This document shows, one piece after another, positions 17,023-25,960 of a stretch of 42,742 nucleotides of DNA. The translations under genes and the position numbers were made by a program. This DNA comes from Roseburia_C sp051879315 (GTDB taxonomy: Bacteria > Bacillota > Clostridia > Lachnospirales > Lachnospiraceae). The notes beneath the pieces were generated by a model. The model had not been told where the DNA came from. It searched no databases and worked only from the letters and a program-made list of their open reading frames with translations. How positions within the stretch are numbered: position 1 is the stretch's first letter; each line of letters begins with the position of its first letter. The stretch spans positions 1-42,742 of the forward strand of contig JBJELW010000014.1 in assembly GCA_051879315.1 (NCBI GenBank), written 5' to 3'.

Positions 17023-17820
17023 CTACTCTGCCTCCTCCGGTTCCGCAGCATCTTCCGACTCCACCGTCTCATCCTTCCGGAAGGTGATATCTGTAGTATC
17101 CTCCGTCCAGTCTTCCAGATGCAGGGTTCCGCTCAATCCCTCCAGGTTCGGCATGATTTTTTCCAACCGGACCACCTTTTCCGTGAGATTTTCCGTATCT
17201 CCCAGCATCACCGTTATGGTTCCGTAGGAAACTGTAATATCTCCCTGGCTTCCGTAATCAATGGCATCCGGCTCCAGATTATATTTTTTCAGAGTCTGGG
17301 TCACTGTCAGCAGGGTTTTTAAGGCACCCTTCTGATCCAGTTCCAGTTGCTCGTACAGCGTGGCATCCTGACAGGTAAGGCCCGTCACCTCCGCCACACC
17401 CTCAATCGTATTGGAGGAGGTTTCCACCACGAATCCGTCTTTGTCAAAATACACATTCTGTCCCATGGTGGGCATATAAATATAGCCAATCATCCCTTTT
17501 TCATATACCTGAATATGAACGGTCCGGGGAGAGGAAAGGCTCACCTCCACCGTGTCGATAAAGGGAATGGACTGTACCGGAAACAACTTGTACTTCAAAT
17601 ACACATACAACGTATTGGATGAGTATTCGTCATTCAGCACCCAGGATTCAATCTGGCTGTCCGGATACAGTTCATTTCCTTCCACCTCCACATGTTCCAC
17701 CGTGAACCCCTTAATTACCACCAGAGCAGCTGCGGCGACAATCAGGAGGAAGATCAGCAGTCCCAGGAAAAACCTTTTTACTTTTTTCATTCTGCTGCGT
17801 TTTTCTCGAATCATAATCAT
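17023..17820 (-). CDS. ftsQ: Cell division protein FtsQ/DivIB
   Basis: 265 aa, type II membrane protein. A basic N-terminus and one membrane helix (FFLGLLIFLLIVAAAALVV, about 17-35) precede a POTRA domain that begins FTVEHVEVEGNELYPDSQIE and a beta domain (VYFDKDGFVVE). It ends in an acidic tail (ESEDAAEPEEAE). In the divisome it works with FtsL and FtsW/PBP at the septum. The ftsW stop overlaps its first codon by 4 nt; an ATG two codons in (17814) has better spacing to AGAGG. murG and murB, often found nearby, are missing. Confidence 0.93.
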   Translation of the reverse strand: MIMIREKRSRMKKVKRFFLGLLIFLLIVAAAALVVIKGFTVEHVEVEGNELYPDSQIESWVLNDEYSSNTLYVYLKYKLFPVQSIPFIDTVEVSLSSPRTVHIQVYEKGMIGYIYMPTMGQNVYFDKDGFVVETSSNTIEGVAEVTGLTCQDATLYEQLELDQKGALKTLLTVTQTLKKYNLEPDAIDYGSQGDITVSYGTITVMLGDTENLTEKVVRLEKIMPNLEGLSGTLHLEDWTEDTTDITFRKDETVESEDAAEPEEAE

Positions 17821-18950
17821 ACCTCTAGTCTAATGCTTCTGGACACATTCAGTGCCAACCCCATCTCTGCCAGAAGGAAAGATACCGATGTACCACCATA
17901 ACTGATAAACGGCAGTGTAATACCGGTATTGGGGATTGTGTTGGTAACAACGGCAATATTCAATACCACCTGAATGGCGATATGCGCCATGATTCCCACC
18001 ACCAGCAGGGTTCCGTATAAATCTTTGGCATTGTTTGCAATTACCATGAAACGCCATAACATCAACACAAAGAGCAAAATCACGCAAATGGCACCAAACA
18101 GTCCCAGTTCCTCACAGATAATGGAGAATACCATATCATTCTGAGCCTCCGGCACGTAGCCAAGCTTCTGCATACTCTCTCCCAGTCCTTTTCCAAACAG
18201 GCCACCGGAACCAATGGCATAAAGTCCCTGCAGAGTCTGCATTCCGCTGCCCATGGGGTCCGTCTCCGGATGAAGCCATATCTGAATACGTTCCATGCGG
18301 TAGGATGCCGCGAAAATGAAAATCACACCGAAGGCGACAATGATTAGGCCGGTAAGAATAAAATGAGAATATTTCGGGCTTGCCACAAAAGCCATGGCCA
18401 CCGCAATTCCAATGATGATGATAGCCGTACTCAGATTGGTGTAGGCCACCGGTGCCACTATGGGAATAATCAGAACCATCACCTTCACCAATGTGGAAAA
18501 TTTCTCCATCTGCTTCGGAATCCGGATAATCACTGTGGCCAAAAATATAATCATGGCAAGTTTTGCAAATTCCGAAGGCTGAAAGGACAGAGGGCCCAAC
18601 CGGATCCAACGGGAAGAACCGTTGGCAGAGTCTCCAAAGAAAATAACAAATACACACAGGCCAAAGGCCATGATATAGGCCAATCCGGAAAATCTCTGCC
18701 ACACATGATAATCAATCTTAGAGACAATGAACATGGCCATAAATCCTAAAGCAGCAGCAAACGCCTGCTTCTTCAAATAATAAGCCGCATCTGCAATCTT
18801 TGGATTCAGCTGTGCGGAGTAAGAACTGGTACTGTAGACCATCACCAGACCGAACCCCACCAAAAAAATGATCAGAAACAGCAGTGTGTAGTCAAAATAT
18901 GTAATTTTTCTGTTTCTCTTTTTCACGGTCCTTTCGGATGCTTCGCTCAT
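17817..18950 (-). CDS. ftsW: Septal peptidoglycan glycosyltransferase FtsW (SEDS family)
   Basis: 377 aa with about ten membrane helices. SEDS landmarks are FGLVMVYSTSSYSA near the N-terminus, LSFQPSEFAKLAMI (about 128), GKGLGESMQKLGYVPEAQND (about 252) and ITLPFISYGGTS (about 347). It polymerises lipid II at the septum with a class B PBP. SpoVE is a close paralogue in spore formers, and sequence alone does not separate the two; its place in dcw next to ftsQ favours FtsW. It starts 3 nt after murD, and its AAGGAG lies within the last codons of murD. Confidence 0.94.
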   Translation of the reverse strand: MSEASERTVKKRNRKITYFDYTLLFLIIFLVGFGLVMVYSTSSYSAQLNPKIADAAYYLKKQAFAAALGFMAMFIVSKIDYHVWQRFSGLAYIMAFGLCVFVIFFGDSANGSSRWIRLGPLSFQPSEFAKLAMIIFLATVIIRIPKQMEKFSTLVKVMVLIIPIVAPVAYTNLSTAIIIIGIAVAMAFVASPKYSHFILTGLIIVAFGVIFIFAASYRMERIQIWLHPETDPMGSGMQTLQGLYAIGSGGLFGKGLGESMQKLGYVPEAQNDMVFSIICEELGLFGAICVILLFVLMLWRFMVIANNAKDLYGTLLVVGIMAHIAIQVVLNIAVVTNTIPNTGITLPFISYGGTSVSFLLAEMGLALNVSRSIRLEV

Positions 18951-18953
18951 AAG

Positions 18954-20318
18954 CTACTCCTTCAATCCATGCACATACTCTTTGAATAACCTGCCCCTCT
19001 GTTCGTAGCTTTGGAACATATCCCAGCTGGCACAGGCCGGGGACAAAAGTACTGCATCCCCCGCTTCTGCACTGTCGTAACAGATTTCCACGGCTTCCTT
19101 TAAATCTTTTGCAAACACATAGTCCGTAAATCCGTGTTTTTCTGCACAATCTGCAATCTTTTGTGCCGTCACACCGATGAGGACCAGCTTCTTTACTTTA
19201 TCTCCGAAACTCTCAATCCACTCGTCATACTCAGACTGTTTGTCATATCCTCCACCGATCAACACCGTGGGACGATTCATGGCCTGCACGGCCTTAATAG
19301 CTGCATCCGGATTGGTTCCCTTTGAATCGTTGTAAAATCTTACCCCTCGTTTTTCCGTCACATATTCGATGCGATGCTCCACTGCCTGGAATTTCACTAA
19401 AACTTCACGAATCTTTTCCAGTGGAACGCCAAAGGCCAGGGACATGGCTGTAGCCGCCATAACATTCTCATAATTATGAACTCCCAGAATATTCAGCTCA
19501 TTGACATTTATTACCTGTTCCTCCCGGGTTCCATCCGTATACCAGATCTCCTCACCCTGAAGATAACAGCCCCGCCGCACCTTCTGTTTGCTGCTGAAAA
19601 ACAGTACAGAAAGGGGAGCATTCTCTCCAAACTCACGCAAAACAGGATCTTCATAATTCAGCACACACACCTGATCCGCCCGCTGATTTTTGGTAATATC
19701 TTCCTTGGCATGAATATAATTTTCCATGGTATGATGGCGGTTCAGATGATCCGGCGTGATATTTAAAATAGCACTTACCTCCGGTGCAAAGTCGATGATA
19801 GTCTCTAACTGAAAGCTGCTGATCTCCGCCACTGTAACCGTCTTATCCGTGGTAGATGCAGCAACACTGGTGTAAGGAATTCCGATATTGCCCACCACTT
19901 TCACATCGTCAAAATAGTGTTCCATGATCTCGCCCACCAGTGTGGTGGTGGTGGTTTTTCCGTTGGTTCCTGTAATGGCTGCCACACGGCCTTTGGACAG
20001 CTGGTATGCCAGCTCAATCTCACCGATAATGCAGACCCCATCCGCTTTCATTTTTTCCACCACCGGAAGATCTGTGGGCACACCGGGACTTAACACCGCA
20101 ATATCCAATGACGCGGTAACCTCCTCCGGCAGACTTCCTATGTAAAGCTCTGCCTCCGAAAAGGCAGAAGATTTTTTCCGTATTTCTTCCGCAGAAGCAT
20201 CCTGATTTCCTTCAAACAAAATAAGTTCTGCAGCTGTCTGGCTTTCGATGAGTTCTGCAGCTGCGATTCCACTCTTGCCGGTGCCAAACACCAATACTTT
20301 CTTTCCGTTAAAATCCAT
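18954..20318 (-). CDS. murD: UDP-N-acetylmuramoyl-L-alanine--D-glutamate ligase MurD
   Basis: 454 aa Mur ligase that adds D-Glu to UDP-MurNAc-L-Ala in the cytoplasm. The N-terminal Rossmann region VLVFGTGKSGIAAAELIES, the P-loop AITGTNGKTTTTTLVGEI (about 114-131), ITPDHLNRHHTMENYI (about 183) and the C-terminal RFYNDSKGTNPDAA (about 331) are all present. It is in the mraY-murD-ftsW-ftsQ unit, 37 nt after mraY. Ribosome binding site GAGAGGATGAG is upstream of the ATG. Confidence 0.97.
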   Translation of the reverse strand: MDFNGKKVLVFGTGKSGIAAAELIESQTAAELILFEGNQDASAEEIRKKSSAFSEAELYIGSLPEEVTASLDIAVLSPGVPTDLPVVEKMKADGVCIIGEIELAYQLSKGRVAAITGTNGKTTTTTLVGEIMEHYFDDVKVVGNIGIPYTSVAASTTDKTVTVAEISSFQLETIIDFAPEVSAILNITPDHLNRHHTMENYIHAKEDITKNQRADQVCVLNYEDPVLREFGENAPLSVLFFSSKQKVRRGCYLQGEEIWYTDGTREEQVINVNELNILGVHNYENVMAATAMSLAFGVPLEKIREVLVKFQAVEHRIEYVTEKRGVRFYNDSKGTNPDAAIKAVQAMNRPTVLIGGGYDKQSEYDEWIESFGDKVKKLVLIGVTAQKIADCAEKHGFTDYVFAKDLKEAVEICYDSAEAGDAVLLSPACASWDMFQSYEQRGRLFKEYVHGLKE

Positions 20319-20355
20319 GTTCTCTCATCCTCTCTGTCTTCCTATCTCCAAGACT

Positions 20356-21309
20356 TTATATTCCCAAAAATGCAATCAGACAAAGGATTGCCGTCACAAT
20401 TGAAAACACTGCCACTACCCTGGTTTCCGACCATCCACCCAGTTCGAAGTGATGATGGATAGGTGCCATACGAAAGATCCGTTTGCCACCGGTTTTCTTA
20501 AAATAAGTCACCTGAATAATAACAGATAACACTTCCACCAGATAAATCAGTCCCACCAGAATGATAAAAATCGGCATCTGGAGCATATAAGCCGTAGCAG
20601 CCACAAATCCCCCCAGAGCCAGGGAGCCGGTGTCCCCCATAAATACGCTGGCGGGATAGACATTGAACAGTAAAAATCCCATCAACGCACCAACCACCGC
20701 ACAGGTGATGGGTTCAACACCACTGTGGGTTCCAATGGCCACAACCGTAAAAAAGGTAGCCACCATGATGGTAACACTGGTCGCCAGTCCGTCCAGTCCA
20801 TCCGTAAAATTCACTCCGTTCACCGTGCCGATGACCACAAAATACATCAGAGGAATGGCAAGCCAACCGATATTTAAATATCTCCCACCGGAAAAGGGAA
20901 TCAGCATCGTCAGTGAAACATCGGAGAACTGCCACATATACACGGCAAACACCGTGGTAAGCACGATCTGACAAATCATTTTCTGCCAGGGAAGCAGTCC
21001 GTCGGAACGCCGGAGCACCACCTTCAGATAGTCATCCAGAAAACCGATCACCCCGAATCCCAATGTCATAAACAGAATGGGAATAATTTTGGGATAATCC
21101 TTCACATAAAACAGGCTGGTCACTGTAATGGCTGCAAGGATCATCAGCCCTCCCATGGTAGGTGTACCGGTCTTTTTCTGATGGGATTTTAACTCTTCCC
21201 GCTCTGTCTGCCCTACTTTCAGTTTTCGTAAAAACGGAATCACCAAAGGTCCCAAAACTGCACTGATGGCGAATGCAACAATTACCGGTATCACAATTTG
21301 ATATGTCAT
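20356..21309 (-). CDS. mraY: Phospho-N-acetylmuramoyl-pentapeptide transferase MraY
   Basis: 317 aa, about ten membrane helices. It moves phospho-MurNAc-pentapeptide to undecaprenyl phosphate, making lipid I. Catalytic blocks are GTPTMGGLM (about 48), FLDDYLKVV (about 90), NFTDGLDGLATS (about 167) and APIHHHFELGGWSE (about 283). It is the first gene after an internal promoter in dcw, 145 nt after the second PBP gene, and has GAAGAGGTG before its start. Confidence 0.97.
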   Translation of the reverse strand: MTYQIVIPVIVAFAISAVLGPLVIPFLRKLKVGQTEREELKSHQKKTGTPTMGGLMILAAITVTSLFYVKDYPKIIPILFMTLGFGVIGFLDDYLKVVLRRSDGLLPWQKMICQIVLTTVFAVYMWQFSDVSLTMLIPFSGGRYLNIGWLAIPLMYFVVIGTVNGVNFTDGLDGLATSVTIMVATFFTVVAIGTHSGVEPITCAVVGALMGFLLFNVYPASVFMGDTGSLALGGFVAATAYMLQMPIFIILVGLIYLVEVLSVIIQVTYFKKTGGKRIFRMAPIHHHFELGGWSETRVVAVFSIVTAILCLIAFLGI

Positions 21310-21362
21310 ATGAACTGCACCTCTTCATTCTCTCAAAGTATTCAAGTCACTTCAACTTATCC

Positions 21363-21391
21363 ATTATACGTTATTCGTCATGTTCCCGCAA
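21363..21391 (-). promoter_or_regulatory. Internal dcw promoter before mraY
   Basis: TTGCGG (21391-21386), 17 bp, TATAAT (21368-21363) on the minus strand, in the 145-nt gap between PBP and mraY. It would let mraY-murD-ftsW-ftsQ be transcribed apart from mraZ control. Confidence 0.65.
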
Positions 21392-21454
21392 GCCTTACGT
21401 TCACAGATTTCCCGGAAATATAACAGCAAATTTCCATTCCGAATCACCCTGGCT

Positions 21455-23185
21455 TTATGACTTTTCTATGCCAAGATACGGGAAAATATTCTCAAACAGA
21501 GTCCTGCACACCGGTGCCGCAATGGTGCCTCCATAGTAAACACCCTGAGGATTATTGATAATGATAAGGGCCAGCACCTGAGGATCCTCCGCCGGAGCAA
21601 ACCCGATAAAGGAGGAGATATATTTATGCTCACTTCGGGGTAAAGTCTGGGAAGTTGCAGTCTTTCCACCAATGGAATATCCCTCGATGGCTGCTTTGTT
21701 TCCGCCTCCTTCCGACACCACCATTTTCAGCAGACTTTTCATAGTCTCTGAAGTCTCCCCGCTGATGATTCCCTCTTTGGTCTCATAGGTAAAAGTATGG
21801 GTGATCTCACCCTCCGCATCCTTTGTGTACAGGGCAAAATGCGGGGTGACCCGGGTCCCTCCGTTGACAAAGGAAGATACTGTGGTGGCCAGTTGTATGG
21901 GAGTAATCTGGAACGACTGTCCAAAGGACATGGTTGCCAGCTCCACCGGACCGATATTCTCCTTTTTATGCATGATGGTGGCCGCTTCCCCCGGCAGATC
22001 AATGCCGGTTTTATTCAGGAGGCCAAACTGTCCAAAGTAGTCAAAAAAACGTTCTGCTCCGATACGCATTCCCACCTGTATAAAGACCGGATTACAGGAG
22101 TTCATGATTGCATGGGTAAAGTCCTCCGATCCGTGACCGGTGGTTTTATGACATCGGATGCGGCGGTTTTCCACAACAATATATCCCGGACAGTAAAACT
22201 GGTCCGTGGTCTTCACCACCCCACACTCCAGAGCAGCTGCTGTGGTGACCGTCTTAAAGGTAGAACCCGGCTCATAGGTGTCATTGATACACTGATTTCT
22301 CCACATCTGATTCAAAAGGTTCTGGGTCGCATCTCCATCCTGTTCCGCCTCCGTCTCAAGTTCCGGTATCAGTGTGAAAGGCTCGTTCAGATTAAATTCC
22401 GGAACATTTACCATGGCATAAATGGAACCGTCCTGGGGATTCATCACTATAATGCTGACACTGTCCGCCTCTTTCTCCTGTCGGACTTTTTCCGCTAACT
22501 GTGTGGCATACTCCTGAATATTGTAATCCATACTGATGTACAAATCCTCTCCGGAAACCGGTTCCTGCCTGCGCTCACCGGCATTCTCGATCTCCAGACC
22601 GGCGGCATCCGTCAGGGTCAGGATCTGTCCGTTCGTTCCCTGCAAATACTCGTCATACTTTACTTCCAGGCCAATGATGCCCTGATTATCTGCGCCGGTA
22701 AACCCAATCACCTTAGAGCCAAGATCCCCGTATGGGTAATAGCGCTTATAATCCTCATCCACCTTCACTCCCGCCAGACCATATTCACGAATAGCATCCC
22801 CTATTTCTTTATCCACATTCGTCTTGATACGCTCGATGGAGCTGACTTTCTCCACTCTTTTTCTGACAGTTTCCTCCTCCATATCCAGTTCTTTACAAAG
22901 CACCTCGATCACCCGCTCGGGGTCTTCTATCTGGCTATGAATCACCGAGATGGTACACACGCTTTTATTTCCCGCCAGAAGTACGCCGTTGACGTCGTAA
23001 ATATTTCCCCTGGCTGCTTTGATATCCCGCTCTCTTTCGTGAAGATCCGTTGCCTTCATCCCATAGTATTCTGAACAAAATATCATCAGATAAACCAATC
23101 TGCCGATGAGAATCAAAACTGCCGTCATCACAGCGCAGAAAATAATCATGATCTTTCTACGGTTAAAGGTTTTACTCCGCCACAT
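21455..23185 (-). CDS. Class B penicillin-binding protein (FtsI/SpoVD type) with KTA motif
   Basis: 576 aa. One N-terminal membrane helix (IMIIFCAVMTAVLILIGRLV), a PBP dimer domain (RGNIYDVNGVLLAG, YYPYGDLGSKVIGF) and a transpeptidase domain. The active-site serine motif is STFK (in EPGSTFKTV, about 295) and the second is SCN (NSCNPVF). The third is KTA (GGKTATSQT, about 505) where KTG is usual. No PASTA domain follows; the protein ends at PYLGIEKS. I start at the ATG at 23185 because GAGG is 8 nt upstream; the ORF extends 27 codons further but reads through a hairpin. It cross-links septal or spore peptidoglycan. Whether it is SpoVD or the vegetative FtsI cannot be settled from sequence. Confidence 0.92.
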   Translation of the reverse strand: MWRSKTFNRRKIMIIFCAVMTAVLILIGRLVYLMIFCSEYYGMKATDLHERERDIKAARGNIYDVNGVLLAGNKSVCTISVIHSQIEDPERVIEVLCKELDMEEETVRKRVEKVSSIERIKTNVDKEIGDAIREYGLAGVKVDEDYKRYYPYGDLGSKVIGFTGADNQGIIGLEVKYDEYLQGTNGQILTLTDAAGLEIENAGERRQEPVSGEDLYISMDYNIQEYATQLAEKVRQEKEADSVSIIVMNPQDGSIYAMVNVPEFNLNEPFTLIPELETEAEQDGDATQNLLNQMWRNQCINDTYEPGSTFKTVTTAAALECGVVKTTDQFYCPGYIVVENRRIRCHKTTGHGSEDFTHAIMNSCNPVFIQVGMRIGAERFFDYFGQFGLLNKTGIDLPGEAATIMHKKENIGPVELATMSFGQSFQITPIQLATTVSSFVNGGTRVTPHFALYTKDAEGEITHTFTYETKEGIISGETSETMKSLLKMVVSEGGGNKAAIEGYSIGGKTATSQTLPRSEHKYISSFIGFAPAEDPQVLALIIINNPQGVYYGGTIAAPVCRTLFENIFPYLGIEKS

Positions 23186-23239
23186 ACAAAAAACCTCATA
23201 AAAGCAGTTACTATAATCTATTACAGCTTTTACGAGGTT
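23186..23239 (-). promoter_or_regulatory. Hairpin masking the PBP ribosome binding site
   Basis: On the minus strand AACCTCGTAAAAGC (23239-23226) pairs with GCTTTTATGAGGTT (23205-23192) with a single mismatch and a 20-nt loop. The 3' arm contains the Shine-Dalgarno GAGG of the gene starting at 23185, and six T residues follow the arm. It could block translation, act as a weak terminator, or both. Confidence 0.65.
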
Positions 23240-23250
23240 ATGTGACATAC

Positions 23251-23380
23251 GTTCAGAGACAAGCAAAATTCATAAGGAAATGCGACGGATGCTTGCATCC
23301 ACGAGCTTTTTTCTTATGAATTTTATTTGGCGGATACGCCACACCGAGAAAACGCAGTTTTCGAGGTGTTGTCTCTGAAC
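23251..23380. other. Multibranched palindromic structure between the PBP genes
   Basis: The outer arms GTTCAGAGACAA (23251-23262) and TTGTCTCTGAAC (23369-23380) pair perfectly over 12 bp. Inside are AAAATTCATAAG/CTTATGAATTTT (23265-23276/23313-23324, 12 bp, itself enclosing GGATGC-TT-GCATCC), TGGCG-GATA-CGCCA (23328-23341), and CACC..AAAAC/GTTTT..GGTG (23342-23368) with tandem G-A mismatches. As RNA it would be a closed multibranch fold. No protein coding is evident. Confidence 0.7.
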
Positions 23381-23409
23381 ATTGGGGTTACATCTGCGAC
23401 GGATACTTC

Positions 23410-25431
23410 TTACTGTGTATCCTCTATCTCCTGCTGTTCTATGGCTTCAGAGGCCACGTCCGGGGTCTGCTGCTCATCAGATCCCTCCGGTGCTGCATCC
23501 GGCACATCCGTTGTGCCGTCCGGATCCGCCGCAGCCGGATTGGATTCCCCTTCCACAGCCACTTCCTCATCCGGATAGATTCCCATGTAAGGAAGGATCT
23601 CCTCAAATATACCATTCGCAATCTCCTGGGCATATGTACTGTGAGCCTGATCCTCAACATTGGGTTCATCCACCACAACATACACCAAAAGCTGCGGTTC
23701 ATCCGCCGGAGCATATCCGATAAAGGAAACCAGATAGTTTCCCTGCCCTCTGGGCAATTTCTGGGCAGTACCTGTCTTTCCTCCCATGGAATACCCGGTT
23801 ACCTTGGCATACCTTCCGGTTCCACCATCCGATACCGTGGCATACAGATACTGTTTCACCATTTCACTGGTACTGGCCGAAACCGTCTCCTTTAGCAATA
23901 TTGGCTCGTATTCCTCCACGGTGTTCCCCTTTTCGTCCATGATTTTTTTCATCACGTGGGGCTGATAATAGTAACCACCGTTAATCAGGGAAGAAAATGC
24001 GCTGGCAAGCTGTATCATGGTCACGTTAAAATTCTGTCCAAAGGAATTGGTGGCCAGATTCAGTGTTTTTTCCAATGCTTCCTCATCATATATCAGAGTG
24101 TTGGTCCTGGCTTCTCCCGGAAGATCGATATTGGTCTTATAGCCAAACCCAAATATTTTCTGATAGTCCGAAAAATTTGATGCTCCGATGGCGTATGACA
24201 TCTGCATCAGCGCATCGTTGCAGGAATCCTTAATGGCATCCTCGATTGTTTCCGTACCGTGTCCCCATCGGCTGACACAGTGTACTTCATACCCGGAAAT
24301 CCATTCGGATCCGTCACATTCATAGGTTTCATCCCCCGTCAGGGTGCCGGTGTCCAGACCGGTAGCCACAGTGAAGGGCTTCGCGGTAGACCCCGGCTCA
24401 TAAGTGTAGGTAATACAGAAATTTGTCCATAATTCATTTAATAGATCCAGACGGGTCTCCTCATCCATGGCCTCGATTTCTTCTTCCGTATAATAAGCAG
24501 ACAGATCCCATGGGTCACTGCAGTCATAGTTGGGATAATTGGCCATGGCAAGCACTTCTCCATTCTGAGGATTCATCACCAGAACCGCCGTGTGCTCACT
24601 TCCCGCCCCGTCTCGCGCCTCATCCCGGTGCTCTTCCTGGAAAGCTGCGATCTTCTCTTCCACCACCGCCTGGATATTTGCATCGATAGTCAGCATTACA
24701 TTATTTCCGTTGGTGGCATCAATCACTGTTTTTTCAAAATTATTGTCCGTATTCAGATATCCGTACTGTCTTCCGGCAGTGCCGTTCAGCACGTCATTGT
24801 AATAATTTTCCACACCGTTCATCCCTGCGTTTCCGCTGGTAGTAAATCCGATTACAGCGCTGGCAAGACTGCCGTAGGGATATTCTCTTTTATATTCTTT
24901 TTCAAACCATACTCCTGCAATATTGGGATAATTGGCGGAATCATTCTGCATTTCTATAAAGGGCTGAATCTCCTCATAAGGAAGCTTTTTCGCCAGAACC
25001 ACATACTGGCTGTTGGGCTTATCGGAAATGCTATCCCGGATTTCCGATTCCGAAAGTTCAGGAAAACAGGTGACCAACGCCTTCACCGTTGCGTCGATGG
25101 TTTCATTGATTTCTTCCTGATTGGTGCCACTGCTGTTTATGACTTTGCAGTCCAGGATCACATTATACACATCCACACTGGTGGCAAGCAGTGTGCCTTT
25201 ACAATCCGTGATATTTCCCCTCTGATAGGGTATCACAGAGCTATCATACTGCTGGGACAACACTTTCTTTTGATATTGCTCTCCCTTTGTGTGTTCGATA
25301 TACATCAGTCTTCCAATCAAACCCAAAAGCAATAAAACCACCAGTCCGAAAACGACTGCCAGTTTTTTTTGCATTTTTATAGTAATTCGATTAGGTCTTT
25401 TGCGTTTTTTATTCTTTGCTCTCTTTGCCAT
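23410..25431 (-). CDS. Class B penicillin-binding protein, FtsI/PBP2B type
   Basis: 673 aa. A basic N-terminus and one membrane helix (LAVVFGLVVLLLLGLIGRLM, about 25-44) are followed by a dimer domain (YQRGNITDCKGTLLA; YPYGSLASAVIGF) and a transpeptidase domain with STAK (EPGSTAKPFT, about 350), SCN (KDSCNDALM) and KTG (GGKTGTAQKLPRG, about 560). After the catalytic domain comes a 55-residue acidic low-complexity tail rather than PASTA domains. Its ATG overlaps the ftsL stop (TAATG), so the two are translationally coupled. As the PBP directly after ftsL it is the better candidate for the vegetative divisome transpeptidase. Confidence 0.94.
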   Translation of the reverse strand: MAKRAKNKKRKRPNRITIKMQKKLAVVFGLVVLLLLGLIGRLMYIEHTKGEQYQKKVLSQQYDSSVIPYQRGNITDCKGTLLATSVDVYNVILDCKVINSSGTNQEEINETIDATVKALVTCFPELSESEIRDSISDKPNSQYVVLAKKLPYEEIQPFIEMQNDSANYPNIAGVWFEKEYKREYPYGSLASAVIGFTTSGNAGMNGVENYYNDVLNGTAGRQYGYLNTDNNFEKTVIDATNGNNVMLTIDANIQAVVEEKIAAFQEEHRDEARDGAGSEHTAVLVMNPQNGEVLAMANYPNYDCSDPWDLSAYYTEEEIEAMDEETRLDLLNELWTNFCITYTYEPGSTAKPFTVATGLDTGTLTGDETYECDGSEWISGYEVHCVSRWGHGTETIEDAIKDSCNDALMQMSYAIGASNFSDYQKIFGFGYKTNIDLPGEARTNTLIYDEEALEKTLNLATNSFGQNFNVTMIQLASAFSSLINGGYYYQPHVMKKIMDEKGNTVEEYEPILLKETVSASTSEMVKQYLYATVSDGGTGRYAKVTGYSMGGKTGTAQKLPRGQGNYLVSFIGYAPADEPQLLVYVVVDEPNVEDQAHSTYAQEIANGIFEEILPYMGIYPDEEVAVEGESNPAAADPDGTTDVPDAAPEGSDEQQTPDVASEAIEQQEIEDTQ

Positions 25432-25922
25432 TATTTCTCCGGAATGTCCTCATATTGATTCATATAGTCTTCCTGATCGATGGAATAGTGCACAATCTGA
25501 TCTGCGCCTGCATATACCATGCCCAGCTGGTTAACAGCTGCATCCTTTATCTCTGTAATATCAACAGAAGCCTCAATACGCTTCTCAGTTGCATCGTTGT
25601 CTGCTCTAAGATCTGATACCTGACTCTCCAAAGCGGAAATAGTTTTCAGATGTACATTGATGGAGGACTGCAGATTTACATACATAGCTGCTGCTCCTGC
25701 AATCAATGCGGTGGCAAACGCCAGAAAAGCCACATAACCACGATTCATGTGGGCAACCTTCTCCTGGTTGCGGGATGCCACACGCTGTTTGCGCATGCGC
25801 TCTTCCTGTTTCTTCTTCTCCTGACGCTCCCTGTGATAATCCGGTGCGGCTTCCATTCTGCGCACGGTGTTACCATCTACATAAGTCTCTGCCCCATATA
25901 CTCTGTTCTTTCTTTTTTCCAT
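25431..25922 (-). CDS. ftsL: FtsL-like cell division protein
   Basis: 163 aa. A basic cytoplasmic arm of about 60 residues (KKKQEERMRKQRVASRNQEK) precedes one membrane helix (YVAFLAFATALIAGAAAMYV) and a heptad-rich extracellular coil (LKTISALESQVSDLRADND), with an acidic end. This is the FtsL/DivIC architecture, and it sits exactly between rsmH and the PBP gene. I start at the ATG at 25922, which has AAAGGGTGAAG upstream; in-frame starts exist to 25958. It forms a complex with FtsQ and a DivIC-like partner. The sequence itself is weakly conserved, so the name rests on layout and position. Confidence 0.85.
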   Translation of the reverse strand: MEKRKNRVYGAETYVDGNTVRRMEAAPDYHRERQEKKKQEERMRKQRVASRNQEKVAHMNRGYVAFLAFATALIAGAAAMYVNLQSSINVHLKTISALESQVSDLRADNDATEKRIEASVDITEIKDAAVNQLGMVYAGADQIVHYSIDQEDYMNQYEDIPEK

Positions 25923-25960
25923 TTTCTTCACCCTTTTACCCTTTACATCCATTGGCAATT

